This document shows, piece after piece, positions 16,168-24,385 of a stretch of 46,812 bases of DNA. This stretch comes from Nitrososphaerales archaeon (GTDB taxonomy: Archaea; Thermoproteota; Nitrososphaeria; Nitrososphaerales; Gagatemarchaeaceae). The stretch is from the NCBI GenBank assembly GCA_014874415.1, contig JACWAI010000075.1:1-46812 (forward strand). Reading direction: 5' to 3'. Both the position numbers and the translations under genes were made by a program. The number at the start of each line of letters is the position of its first letter. Within the stretch, counting starts at the first letter, position 1. The notes under the pieces were generated by a model that searched no databases, had not been told where the DNA came from, and saw nothing but the letters and a program-made list of their open reading frames with translations.

Positions 16168-17259
16168 ATGAAGGTCGAATCGGTGGAGGCCTTCCCGATC
16201 AGCATCAAGGCGGAAGAGAAGCTCAGAGGAGGTACGTTCGCCTATTCACACTATCAGACCGTGCTCGTAAGGGCGACGGCAGACGGGGTGGAAGGGTGGG
16301 GGGAGGCGATGACAAGATTCGACCCCGAAGCGACTGCCCTCATGGTCCGATACCTTGGGAAGGGGATGGCTGGACGGAGCTTCGAAGGCATCGCCGACGT
16401 CTGGAAGGAGTCCTGGCGCGAACTCAGGATAAGGGGCCACACCAGGGGCATCGACGTAGAGGCATTGAGCGGCATCGAGATCGCCCTTTTCGACTCCCTG
16501 GGCCACGCCGTCGGCAAACCCCTTGGAGCACTCTTCTCACGCACCCCGGCGAGAGAGGTCCCTGTCTTCGCTGGGTCCCTGTTCGCCTCGAGGGGGCCGC
16601 TGAAGGGCCAGGTGGAGGACGCGATGTCGCGGGGACTGGCGGGGGCGAAGGTGAAGATAGGGTTCGGGGTCGAAAAGGACAGGCAGACGCTAAGCCAGGT
16701 GAGAGGGCTCTGGGAGGAGGGAATGATCGTCGCAGACGCCAACGGCGCCTATGACGCGAGGGGCGCAGCGAAGGCATGCAAGGCGTTTGCCGACCTCCAG
16801 CTTGCGTGGTTCGAGGAACCCGTCCTGTCGGACGACTTCGACGGCTACGACTCGTTGAAGGGGTCCAGCGTGAAGATCGGGGCTGGTGAAAGCTGGTTCG
16901 CGGGCGACTTTCAGGGGGCCATAGAGCGAAGGCTCGTTGGAGTGCTGGAACCGAGCGTGAGCAGGTGCGGGGGGGTCGCAGTTCAGATGGACGCAGCGAA
17001 GCGGGCGGCTTCCAAGGGGATCGGCTTCTCGCCGATGACAGGGATGAACTCGGCGATTTCGGTGGCGGCGTCGCTCCAGGCGGCTTCGGCACGTCCCTCG
17101 TTGGGGGTGGAATTCAACCCTTTCACGAACCCCCTTCAGTCAGAGCTCGCAGCAGGGCTGGGCCAGCCTTCGAGGGGGAGGATCAAGGTCCCCGCCGGTC
17201 ACGGCCTCGGCATTGATGTGGACGTGGGCTTCGTCAAAGCCCATTCGCTCAAGGCCTAG
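16168..17259 (+). CDS. Enolase-superfamily enzyme (mandelate racemase/muconate lactonizing enzyme family)
   Basis: A 363-residue MLE/MR-type enzyme. The N-terminal capping domain starts MKVESVEAFPI. The barrel contains the general-base motif K-x-K (AGAKVKIGFG) and three metal ligands in series: D in VADANGAY, E in WFEEPV and E in GAGES. PMTGMNSAISVAAS covers the late barrel strands. All catalytic elements look intact, so it should abstract a proton alpha to a carboxylate. Possible activities include sugar-acid dehydration, muconate cycloisomerisation or o-succinylbenzoate-type chemistry, and sequence inspection cannot choose among them. ATG 16168 is supported by the shared TATA box. It is convergent with the HAD phosphatase gene. 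Confidence 0.9.
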   Translation: MKVESVEAFPISIKAEEKLRGGTFAYSHYQTVLVRATADGVEGWGEAMTRFDPEATALMVRYLGKGMAGRSFEGIADVWKESWRELRIRGHTRGIDVEALSGIEIALFDSLGHAVGKPLGALFSRTPAREVPVFAGSLFASRGPLKGQVEDAMSRGLAGAKVKIGFGVEKDRQTLSQVRGLWEEGMIVADANGAYDARGAAKACKAFADLQLAWFEEPVLSDDFDGYDSLKGSSVKIGAGESWFAGDFQGAIERRLVGVLEPSVSRCGGVAVQMDAAKRAASKGIGFSPMTGMNSAISVAASLQAASARPSLGVEFNPFTNPLQSELAAGLGQPSRGRIKVPAGHGLGIDVDVGFVKAHSLKA

Positions 17260-17264
17260 CTTCG

Positions 17265-18044
17265 TCAAAGAAGTGGTACAATCTCGTCCACGTTGGATAG
17301 CTTCGCCAGGAGCTTGAACCCCTTGGCTTCCCTGTCAATCCCGCTGGTTACCAAGATAGCGTCTATCCCCGCTCTGGACGCGCCGGCGATGTCGGTATCG
17401 GTCTGATCGCCGATCATGACGGCTTCGATCCTCGGGCACCCTGCCCTTCGGAGGGCTATGTTGAACATTAGCGGAGACGGCTTCCCTATCACGGTGGCCC
17501 GCTTGCCGCTCCCATATTCGATGGCTTTCACGAGCGGCCCGGTCGCGATGGCCGGCCCCGTCTTGTACATGTAGAGCCTCGAGCTGTGCGTCGCTATAAT
17601 ACGCGCCCCGTTCCTCGCCAGCCTGGCGGCGCGGTCGAGCTTCTCATAGGTGATCTTTCTGTCCAGGCCCACGACGACGAAGTCGGCGTCCTCCGTATCG
17701 GTCCTCCTGTGACCGAATTTTCTCATTTCGTCCTCCAGCCCTTGCTCTCCAACCAAGAAGTAGGATACTTTTCCATGCTTCTGGTGAAGATATTCTGCAG
17801 TGAGCAGCCCGCTCGTAAGGACCTCGTGGAGCTCTACAGGAACGCCGAACCCGACCAGCCTGGAGTGGACTGTCTCCGATGAATCGGTGGAGTTGTTGGT
17901 GAGGATGAAGAGCGCCCGCCCTTCCTTCCGGAGCGCTTCGACCGCCTTCGTCCCTCCGATCTTTGTCCTGCTTTCCTTCCCCTTGTAGAAGACCCCGTCG
18001 ACGTCGAACAGGAACAGCCTCTTCCCGTGAAGGAGTCGCCTCAA
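17265..18044 (-). CDS. HAD-superfamily phosphatase (NagD / 4-nitrophenylphosphatase-like)
   Basis: A 259-residue HAD hydrolase of the NagD/phosphoglycolate phosphatase type (class IIA cap). Motif I is FLFDVDGVFYKG (residues about 11-22), motif II is FILTNNSTDS with the conserved N-N-S, motif III is near KRATVIGKPSPLMF, and motif IV is AVMIGDQTDTDIAGASRAG. The TTG start overlaps the stop of the phosphomevalonate dehydratase small subunit gene by TTGA, so it is the third gene of a translationally coupled operon. Its substrate is unknown. The coupling suggests a phosphorylated intermediate of isoprenoid metabolism or a damaged metabolite, which is inference only. Confidence 0.9.
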   Translation of the reverse strand: MRRLLHGKRLFLFDVDGVFYKGKESRTKIGGTKAVEALRKEGRALFILTNNSTDSSETVHSRLVGFGVPVELHEVLTSGLLTAEYLHQKHGKVSYFLVGEQGLEDEMRKFGHRRTDTEDADFVVVGLDRKITYEKLDRAARLARNGARIIATHSSRLYMYKTGPAIATGPLVKAIEYGSGKRATVIGKPSPLMFNIALRRAGCPRIEAVMIGDQTDTDIAGASRAGIDAILVTSGIDREAKGFKLLAKLSNVDEIVPLL

Positions 18045-18469
18045 GGCCCTGCGCTCACGTCCCCCGTGTCGGCGTCGATGGAAACCGGGGTCCCCGACTT
18101 CACTCGGGAGTACTCCGCCCTCGCCACCCCCGATATCACGGGAACCTCTTTGCCATATACCAATCGGGCCATGACCGAACCGATTACCGCCGACAGGTCG
18201 ACCCCCTCGGTGACGATGGCCGCAGGGTTGTTCCCGAGCCTAACCGTTTCGAGAAACCAAGACGATGCGGTGGTGGATCCCTTGCCGAAGGGGTAGAAGA
18301 GGACCTTCCCCCTGACGTTCGAACCCTTGATGTCGCTCCGGACGTCGGTGACGTTCCCCGTTTCGGGGTCCACGCCGTGGGCGAAGGTGAAAGCCTTCTG
18401 CGACACGAGCGACTCTGCGCGCGCCTTCCCCTTCACTAGCCCCCTGCCCTTCATCGCGGGAGCTTTCAA
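18041..18469 (-). CDS. Phosphomevalonate dehydratase small subunit (aconitase X swivel domain, DUF126)
   Basis: A 142-residue DUF126 protein. The conserved features are GRGLVKGKARAESLVSQ at the start, FTFAHGVDPETG, then GKVLFYPFGKGSTTASSWFLE (the most conserved stretch, carrying the active-site serine), and NNPAAIVTEG near the middle. In archaea, together with the large subunit, it dehydrates mevalonate 5-phosphate to trans-anhydromevalonate 5-phosphate. The start (TTG) overlaps the large-subunit stop by TTGA and the stop overlaps the HAD gene start by TTGA, so all three are coupled. Confidence 0.93.
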   Translation of the reverse strand: MKAPAMKGRGLVKGKARAESLVSQKAFTFAHGVDPETGNVTDVRSDIKGSNVRGKVLFYPFGKGSTTASSWFLETVRLGNNPAAIVTEGVDLSAVIGSVMARLVYGKEVPVISGVARAEYSRVKSGTPVSIDADTGDVSAGP

Positions 18470-19674
18470 CTCGTCACCTCTTCGATGATCGCTTTCTGAG
18501 AAGCGTACCTGATCTTGATCTCCCCTTCCGATGACACGATCTCGGCGAGCTTCGCCGAGTTCGTCATCACGACGTTGAATCCCAGCGCCTTCAGAGGCGA
18601 GATTTCCGCGTCGGTGCTGTGGGTGACCCGGGCCCCCGTTCGCTCTATGGCAGTGGTGATCCCTGTTCTCCCGGCCAGGTCGTATGCCTGGGACGACGTG
18701 TATACGTACATCTTCACCCCTTCCTTCAGCCTCCGACCTTCCAGCTGGTTGGCCAGCTCCCCGAGCTCGTTGACTGAAAGGTGAGGGACCCCGAAGGCGA
18801 CAAGGTCTGGGGTTTCGCTTGTCTGGTTCAGGTCCTCCTCGACCTCGGCAAGGTCCGACCTCGCGATGTCGATTCCTTCCACCGATTCCCCGCCGGTCGC
18901 GTCCGTGACGCTTGCCGAGCCTGGTGTTATGCCTAGGAGGTGGATCATGGTCACCGGGCCAGCCGCGGCAGCCCCAGCCCCGAGGTGCTTGACCTGATCG
19001 GAGGTTACCGAAGCGGGCAGCCCCGAAAGGACAGGAACCCGCGATCCCGCCTTTCTCCCTATGAAGAAGCCGATGGAACGGTAGTCGAAATCAGATAGAC
19101 TCTTCAGCCCGAGCTTGAACACTACCCCCGCCGTTCGGTTCTCGTCGAGGAGCATTCCAAAGTGTGGTGTCACCCCCAGCACAGCGCAGGAGACGTCCAT
19201 GCCCGCTGTGATCTTGTTCGACCTGCAACCTAGGACCGAGTTTGCGAAGACCACGGCGCTCGACTCTGCCCAGGCGACGGTCTCGCCCTGCTTGGGGAAG
19301 TTGCAGACCTGATACTGGACGCATGTCCAGCACCCCATCCCTCCAAGCTTGGCGTAGGCGTCGCATAGCCTGAACTGCTTCCTCGCGTATTCTTCGGGAA
19401 TGCCGAAGCTCTTCCAGTTCTTCAGGTCGATGCTCGCGGGGTCGACCGAGGTTGGTACGGCGAACTTCCCCCCTGACTCCGCGAAGCGCTCCAGTACGTC
19501 CACCCCCGCGTCGTGGAGGCTGCTGTAGTGTGCCAGGACATGGGCCGACTTTATGGGGACCAGGGCGTCGGCGCCCACGGCGTCCCCGACCTTCGTGACC
19601 ACCTCCATGGCGAACTGCTTCGCTCCCCCTCCTTCCCCGCGGAGCAGCTTCTCCTGGTTCGAATCGAGGAACAA
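18466..19674 (-). CDS. Phosphomevalonate dehydratase large subunit (aconitase X catalytic domain, DUF521)
   Basis: A 402-residue aconitase X catalytic subunit. MEVVTKVGDAVGADALVPIKSAHV near the start, GGMGCWTCVQYQVCNFP with three cysteines, AESSAVVFANSVLGCRSNK and VSCAVLGVTPHFGMLL are characteristic segments. The cysteines are placed to hold the iron-sulphur cluster of the archaeal enzyme. It acts in the archaeal mevalonate pathway that makes isoprenoid precursors for membrane lipids. The TTG at 19674 is supported by a TATA-like box centred 28 nt upstream (19697-19706), which it appears to share with the divergent Fe-ADH gene. The downstream decarboxylase and kinases of the pathway are not in this window. 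Confidence 0.93.
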   Translation of the reverse strand: MFLDSNQEKLLRGEGGGAKQFAMEVVTKVGDAVGADALVPIKSAHVLAHYSSLHDAGVDVLERFAESGGKFAVPTSVDPASIDLKNWKSFGIPEEYARKQFRLCDAYAKLGGMGCWTCVQYQVCNFPKQGETVAWAESSAVVFANSVLGCRSNKITAGMDVSCAVLGVTPHFGMLLDENRTAGVVFKLGLKSLSDFDYRSIGFFIGRKAGSRVPVLSGLPASVTSDQVKHLGAGAAAAGPVTMIHLLGITPGSASVTDATGGESVEGIDIARSDLAEVEEDLNQTSETPDLVAFGVPHLSVNELGELANQLEGRRLKEGVKMYVYTSSQAYDLAGRTGITTAIERTGARVTHSTDAEISPLKALGFNVVMTNSAKLAEIVSSEGEIKIRYASQKAIIEEVTS

Positions 19675-19696
19675 CCGTTCGACGCCGGGCCAATAT

Positions 19697-19706
19697 CAGT
19701 TAAAAA
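19697..19706. promoter_or_regulatory. Shared TATA box between phosphomevalonate dehydratase and Fe-ADH genes
   Basis: cagttaaaaa is the only TATA-like element in the 54-nt gap. Its centre (about 19702) lies 27 nt from TTG 19729 on the plus strand and 28 nt from TTG 19674 on the minus strand, where it reads tttttaactg. Both genes would be leaderless with TTG starts. Confidence 0.5.
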
Positions 19707-19728
19707 GGCGTTAACCTCTCTCAGCACG

Positions 19729-20877
19729 TTGAAGTTCTCATATTTCCTTCCCACGAAGCTGTCCTTCGGCTTCGGCTCCCTGGACGCAATCGGCCAGGAG
19801 GCCAGGGGCCTCGGCGCCACGAACGCCCTCGTGGTCACGGACAAAGTGATGGTAAAGACTGGAATCGTCGAAAGGGTCACGAGCCGGCTCGAAGGGGTCG
19901 GTTTCGAGGTCTTCGACGAGGTGGAGGCCGAGCCAAAGATCGAAGTCGCTCAGAAAGTCGCTGACAGGGTGAGGTCCGCGCCCTTCGACCTCGTGGTCGG
20001 GGTGGGAGGGGGAAGCTCGATGGACATGGCAAAGGTAGCCGCTGGATTCGCCTCAAACCATGGTGCGGCGCTCGCCTTCGTCGGGAACAACAAGTTCGCC
20101 AAGAAGCCTGTCCCGTCGATAATGGTTCCCACAACAGCAGGGACTGGAGCGGAGCTGACTGTCACATCGATGGTCACCGTCGAAGGGCACAAGCAGTGGA
20201 TAAACAGCCCGCTGCTGCTACCTTCGGTCGCCCTGGTCGACCCCGAGCTCACCATGAGCATGCCCCCTGGCGTGACGGCAGCCACAGGAATGGACGCGCT
20301 CTGTCACAACACCGAAGCATATCTTTCGAGCCTGGCGAGCCCCATCACCGACTCTGCTGCGCTGGAGGGGATAGGCCTCATTGTGAGAAGCCTGGTGAAG
20401 GCGTACGAGAACGGGAGCGACAGGGGGGCGAGGGAATCGATGAGCCTCGGTGCCCTGATGGGGGGCATCGCCCTCCAGGCTAAGATGGTCTACGGCCACT
20501 CCATAGGGTACACCATCGCGACCAGGTTCAATCTCCCCCACGGGGTGTCCTGCGGGCTCCCGCTCCCCTACGTCATATCCAACTACGCCGTAGCCTGCGC
20601 CCCGAAGATGGAGAAGCTTGCAGTCGCCTTCGGGGTGGGTGCCAATGGCGATGCTGGGGCGCTAGGGCTGGCCATAGCTGAGAAGACGGTAGGCATAGCG
20701 AAGAGCCTGAAGCTGCCCACGGCCCTGAAGGACTTGGGCGTCCCTGAAAGGGATTTACAAGCCCTCTCGGACGAGTGCCTGAGCATGTATCCGAGGCCGA
20801 ACAGCCCGCTCGTCTTCGACGGGAAGAGCATGGGGCAGCTCTACAGGCGGATGTGGGAGGGGAAACTCGAAGCATGA
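19729..20877 (+). CDS. Iron-containing alcohol dehydrogenase (succinic/malonic semialdehyde reductase-like)
   Basis: A 382-residue group III alcohol dehydrogenase. The N-terminal NAD(P) domain has GVGGGSSMDMAK, followed by PTTAGTGAELT. The iron ligands are aspartate/histidines in the ATGMDALCHNTEAY, YGHSIGY and FNLPHGVSCG regions, all present. The frame is open much further upstream, but TTG 19729 is the only start between the divergent gene and the conserved FSYFLPTKLSFG. It is followed after 43 bases by an aldehyde dehydrogenase gene. In Nitrososphaeria a related enzyme reduces malonic and succinic semialdehyde in the 3-hydroxypropionate/4-hydroxybutyrate cycle. That role is possible here but not proven. 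Confidence 0.9.
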   Translation: MKFSYFLPTKLSFGFGSLDAIGQEARGLGATNALVVTDKVMVKTGIVERVTSRLEGVGFEVFDEVEAEPKIEVAQKVADRVRSAPFDLVVGVGGGSSMDMAKVAAGFASNHGAALAFVGNNKFAKKPVPSIMVPTTAGTGAELTVTSMVTVEGHKQWINSPLLLPSVALVDPELTMSMPPGVTAATGMDALCHNTEAYLSSLASPITDSAALEGIGLIVRSLVKAYENGSDRGARESMSLGALMGGIALQAKMVYGHSIGYTIATRFNLPHGVSCGLPLPYVISNYAVACAPKMEKLAVAFGVGANGDAGALGLAIAEKTVGIAKSLKLPTALKDLGVPERDLQALSDECLSMYPRPNSPLVFDGKSMGQLYRRMWEGKLEA

Positions 20878-20882
20878 CAAAT

Positions 20883-20890
20883 CTTATACA
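20883..20890 (+). promoter_or_regulatory. TATA box of the aldehyde dehydrogenase gene
   Basis: cttataca is centred 34 nt before TTG 20921 and 40 nt before ATG 20927, so the second gene of the pair has its own promoter. Confidence 0.5.
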
Positions 20891-20920
20891 CGAGCGAAGG
20901 AGGTTGCGGCCAGATTCGCC

Positions 20921-22387
20921 TTGAAGATGCTAATAGAGGGTCAGCTTGCCGACGCCGAGAACGGGGAGAAATTCAACGTGGCGAACCCGGCCACCCAGGA
21001 AATAGTAGATTCGGTCCCGAAGGGAACGAGGGAGGACGCGAAGAGGGCGATAGACGCAGCTACGGAGGCGTACAAGATTTGGTCTGAAAAGCCTTCCATC
21101 GAGCGTTCCAGGGTCCTGCTGAAGATCTCCGAGGTCGTGAGGGCGAACGTCGAAGGGCTCGCGTTGAGCCTGACGCTGGAGCAGGGCAAGCCTCTGGGAG
21201 AGGCAAGGAGCGAGATAAACTCCTTCGCGAACACCTGCGAGTACTACGCGGGGCTCATCGGCAGGGAAAGGGGGGCGCAGACCCCGTTCTCCACGGGAGA
21301 GGGCTTCTTCATCGTGACGAAGAGGCCACTTGGGGTCGTGGGGGCCATACTACCCTGGAACTTCCCCGTCTCACTCATGGGATGGAAGGTGGCGCCTGGG
21401 CTGGCCGCTGGGAACACCTTCGTGGTGAAGCCCGCGAGCACCACGCCCATCACGGACATCAAAGTTGCAGAACTGATGGTAAAGGCGGGGCTGCCGCCCG
21501 GAACGGTCAACGTGGTGACCGGGCCCGGAGGAGTGGTGGGAGAGGAGCTGCTGGACAACCCCAAGGTCGCCAAGATAGCGTTCACGGGGGAGACTGCGAC
21601 TGGGAGGAGGATAATGGAGGGTTCGGCGAAGTACATCAAGCGGCTGACCCTGGAGCTCGGCGGCTCAGACCCGATGATCGTGTGCGACGACGCAGACCTG
21701 GAGCTTGCAGTCGAGGGCGCGGCCTGGGGGAGGTTCAGGAACTGCGGCCAGTCGTGCACCTCGGTCAAGCGGCTCTTCCTGTTCGAATCCATCGCCGAAG
21801 GTTTCATCAAAAGCTTCGCAGAGAAAGTGAAGACGATCAAGGTGGGGAACGGACTCGAAAAAGGAATCCACATGGGGCCGATTCACACCGAAGAGCAGAG
21901 GGAGAAGGTGGAGTCGATGGTGGAAGACGCCGAAAGCAGGGGGGCAAAAGACATAGTGAAGGGCGGGAGGCCCGAAGACAAGGAGCTGGCTCGCGGGAAC
22001 TTTTACGTCCCCTCCGTGCTCGGGGACGTCGACTACGACGCCAAGATCGCGAGGGAGGAGTGCTTCGGACCCGCCCTGCCAATCTTCGTAGTGAAGGACC
22101 TGGAAGAGGCGATAGAGAGGGCGAACGACACCCCCTATGGGCTTGGGTCTTCGGTGTGGACGAAGGACGTGGAAAGGGCTTACCATGCTGCAGAGAGGAT
22201 ACAGGCCGGGACGACATGGGTGAACTCGCCTCCGATCGCGAGGGCAGAGGTCCCCTTCGGGGGGTTCAAGCAGAGCGGTTTCGGGAGGGAGCTGGGAATC
22301 GAGGGTCTGGACCACTACTACGAGACGAAGAGCATACAGATCTTGGAATACGGGAAAGGGAAGAAGTGGGCGTTCCCAATCAGCTAG
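20921..22387 (+). CDS. NAD(P)-dependent aldehyde dehydrogenase (succinate-semialdehyde dehydrogenase-like)
   Basis: A 488-residue ALDH. LPWNFPVSLMGWKVAPGLAAG and VVKPAS form the cofactor site, LTLELGGSDPMIV holds the general-base glutamate, and NCGQSCTSVKR holds the catalytic cysteine. VPFGGFKQSGFGRELG closes the C-terminal domain. The family resembles succinate-semialdehyde, lactaldehyde and non-phosphorylating glyceraldehyde-3-phosphate dehydrogenases. The start may be TTG 20921 or ATG 20927. The upstream Fe-ADH suggests an alcohol/semialdehyde/acid interconversion module. The 3' end overlaps the convergent FAD oxidoreductase gene by eight bases. Confidence 0.92.
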   Translation: MKMLIEGQLADAENGEKFNVANPATQEIVDSVPKGTREDAKRAIDAATEAYKIWSEKPSIERSRVLLKISEVVRANVEGLALSLTLEQGKPLGEARSEINSFANTCEYYAGLIGRERGAQTPFSTGEGFFIVTKRPLGVVGAILPWNFPVSLMGWKVAPGLAAGNTFVVKPASTTPITDIKVAELMVKAGLPPGTVNVVTGPGGVVGEELLDNPKVAKIAFTGETATGRRIMEGSAKYIKRLTLELGGSDPMIVCDDADLELAVEGAAWGRFRNCGQSCTSVKRLFLFESIAEGFIKSFAEKVKTIKVGNGLEKGIHMGPIHTEEQREKVESMVEDAESRGAKDIVKGGRPEDKELARGNFYVPSVLGDVDYDAKIAREECFGPALPIFVVKDLEEAIERANDTPYGLGSSVWTKDVERAYHAAERIQAGTTWVNSPPIARAEVPFGGFKQSGFGRELGIEGLDHYYETKSIQILEYGKGKKWAFPIS

Positions 22388-23813
22388 GGGAGGGAGCGGG
22401 ACCTCCGGCTTTCCCTTCGGATGATGGCTTGGCATCTTTCTGATAGTATTTCGCCCAGGCGTTGTTGAGCGGAAACGCAAGGCGCTTTCCGATCATCCTC
22501 TCCAGCCAGATGGGGACGAGGAATTTTCGGTTCACATCGAAGTATCCGTAGTACTTCTCATCCCCCGTCTCCTTCTCAGCAAGCACCTGCCTTGCAACGA
22601 AGTCCCCGCAGAAGGTGGCCCACGGGAGGCCGACGCAGCCGAGCACCCGGTGCACCCAGGGAGAGTCTGGCTCCTTCAGCACAGTTGGGAGTAGGTCCCT
22701 TGTCATGTCTATCCTCCCCGACCAGTATTGCATGAACCTGACAGACTTCAAGGCGGGGAACATCTTCCTGAACCCGGACACAACGCGGCCTATGACCCCG
22801 GAAGTCGTCGAATCGTTCCTGGCGTAGGTCGTGAGCAGGCTCCCTCCTCCGAGCAGGAGCCTCTTCGTCCCGGTCAGCCTGTAGTACGAGTACATGAGGT
22901 CCGAGTCCCAGCACTGGAATGGCTCGGCAGGAAACAGCGAAGCCTGCTCGGTGCCGCTGAGCGGCTCGGTGATCGAAAGGAATGTCTGTTCGTGGTAGAC
23001 GTTCCAGGAGTAGGGATTCAGATCCGGCCCGAGCTTGTCCGCGCAGAAGATGACCTGGTCGGCGGTCACCGACCCCATGTGAGTCCTTGCCGTATGTCCG
23101 GAGAAAGCGATCACGGATGACGACTCGAAGATCGAGACCCCGCCATCGATGAGCATCCCTTTGATCCCCTGCGCGTATCTGAGCCCGTCCACTCCATAGG
23201 TGTCCTTGTATCTCACCGCGGCAGAGTAACCGTTCGAGCCTATGACAGATGCTAGCTCTCCGCTGGAATAGACCTGGGACTCGTACCCCAGGCTCCTCCT
23301 TGTTTCGTCCTCGTCCTGGACGGCCCTGACCCCGCCGCTCCCCTTTCCAAGGAAGAGACTATCCTGCCTCTGAAGGTCGCACTCGGTCCCGCTCGACCTG
23401 ATAAGGGAGATCATCCTCTCTATCCCTCTGACCGGGACCGCCCACAGGTCCTTCGCGCCCGTGGCGCCGAACCTTCGGATCAGCTGGGACAGCTCCAGTT
23501 CGCTGTCGGGGGTCAGGAATCCTGCGCTCCTGCCTGTAGAGCTCCCACCACATATGTTCCTCTCGAGGAGGACCACCTTCTTCCCGGTGCCAACCAGCCT
23601 GGCCGCTGACGCCAGGCCCGCGGCTCCCCCGCCTATGATGAGGACATCGCACTTGAGGTCGTCCTTCAGAGGGGGCTGTATGGGCCTCTTCGTCCCGATG
23701 AGCGTCGTGTACCACCAGTTCTGGAGCAGCAACCTATGCCTATCTTCCGTTCCACTCTCCCTCACAGGAGCGGCCGGTAATCCCGGAGCCCCAGTCTGTT
23801 CCACGGAATACAT
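22380..23813 (-). CDS. FAD-dependent oxidoreductase (DAO family, PuuB-like)
   Basis: A 477-residue amine/amino-acid oxidase-like flavoprotein. The N-terminus has the WWYTT ... PPLKDDLKCDVLIIGGGAAGL arrangement typical of gamma-glutamylputrescine oxidase-like proteins, with the dinucleotide motif GGGAAGLASAARL near residues 60-72 and STGRSAGFLTPDSELE, in which SGRNAG-like residues contact FAD. The C-terminal WSGRIDMTRDLLPTV region completes the flavin site. It probably oxidises a secondary or primary amine. The exact substrate is unknown. It is six bases downstream of the restored stop of the VOC gene and likely co-transcribed with it. Confidence 0.87.
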   Translation of the reverse strand: MYSVEQTGAPGLPAAPVRESGTEDRHRLLLQNWWYTTLIGTKRPIQPPLKDDLKCDVLIIGGGAAGLASAARLVGTGKKVVLLERNICGGSSTGRSAGFLTPDSELELSQLIRRFGATGAKDLWAVPVRGIERMISLIRSSGTECDLQRQDSLFLGKGSGGVRAVQDEDETRRSLGYESQVYSSGELASVIGSNGYSAAVRYKDTYGVDGLRYAQGIKGMLIDGGVSIFESSSVIAFSGHTARTHMGSVTADQVIFCADKLGPDLNPYSWNVYHEQTFLSITEPLSGTEQASLFPAEPFQCWDSDLMYSYYRLTGTKRLLLGGGSLLTTYARNDSTTSGVIGRVVSGFRKMFPALKSVRFMQYWSGRIDMTRDLLPTVLKEPDSPWVHRVLGCVGLPWATFCGDFVARQVLAEKETGDEKYYGYFDVNRKFLVPIWLERMIGKRLAFPLNNAWAKYYQKDAKPSSEGKAGGPAPSPS

Positions 23814-23819
23814 TTCTGT

Positions 23820-24235
23820 CTAGGACTCGGACTGAGCTGCGATGTTTACCATCCAGTGAACGCCAAACCGGTCTGTGACCTGCCCGTAGGTGTCCCCCAG
23901 AATTGCTTGGCAAATGGAAGGTCGACCTTGCCACCTTCCGCCAGCCTGTTGAAGATCTCGGTGAGCTTCCTGGCGTCCTGGCCGTTTAGACTCATGTGGA
24001 CATTGTCACCGAACGTCACCCTTCGGCCAGGCATAGAATCGCTGGCCATGAAAGCGAGCGCCTCGCCCTTTAGCGTGGCATGGATGATAAGGTCGTTCTC
24101 CCCTGGTGTCCTGGCCATCTTGGATTCACCGAAGGTCTGCATCTTCAGCTCCCCTCCGAGAATGGAGTGATAGAGCTTCATCGCCTCTTTCGCGTTCCCG
24201 TTGAATGTCAGATAGGGCGCAAGAGCGGATTCCAT
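23820..24235 (-). CDS. VOC-family (PhnB-like) protein with a 3' frameshift
   Basis: A glyoxalase/bleomycin-resistance fold protein of the PhnB type. MESALAPYLTFNGNAKEAMKLY, then LGGELKMQTFGES, VTFGDNVHMSLNG and FAKQFWG are characteristic. As written the frame ends at 23846 with GTPTGRSQTGLAFTGW, which is not family-like. Adding one base in the run of five C at 23894-23898 changes the tail to FWGDTYGQVTDRFGVHWMVN followed by IAAQSES and a TAG at 23820, which is the canonical PhnB C-terminus. So either the base was lost in this lineage or the read is wrong there. A TATA box (24257-24265, reverse) is 26 nt upstream of the ATG. Confidence 0.85.
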
Positions 24236-24351
24236 GAGGTCGTGTTTCGACCGCCTCTATTTAAGAAAAGGTCAATCCGCTTCCCGAAAAGAAGGCGGCG
24301 TTCCTGCAGAGTTCGAGTCTGTGGCGGAAGTCCGCGATATCGGCGGCAACA

Positions 24352-24360
24352 TCTAAATAG
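24352..24360 (+). promoter_or_regulatory. TATA box of the S10 gene
   Basis: tctaaatag is centred 30 nt upstream of the ATG at 24386, as expected for an archaeal TATA box of a leaderless or short-leader gene. Confidence 0.55.
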
Positions 24361-24385
24361 ACAACAACGACGCCGATGAAAGAAA

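Noticed and set aside
16110-16208. N-terminal extension of the zinc-ribbon gene
   Set aside because: It would overlap the divergent gene and its TATA box. ATG 16109 is at the right distance.
20218-22480. Several long minus-strand frames opposite the Fe-ADH and ALDH genes
   Set aside because: Shadows of high-G+C genes. The plus strand shows complete catalytic motifs.
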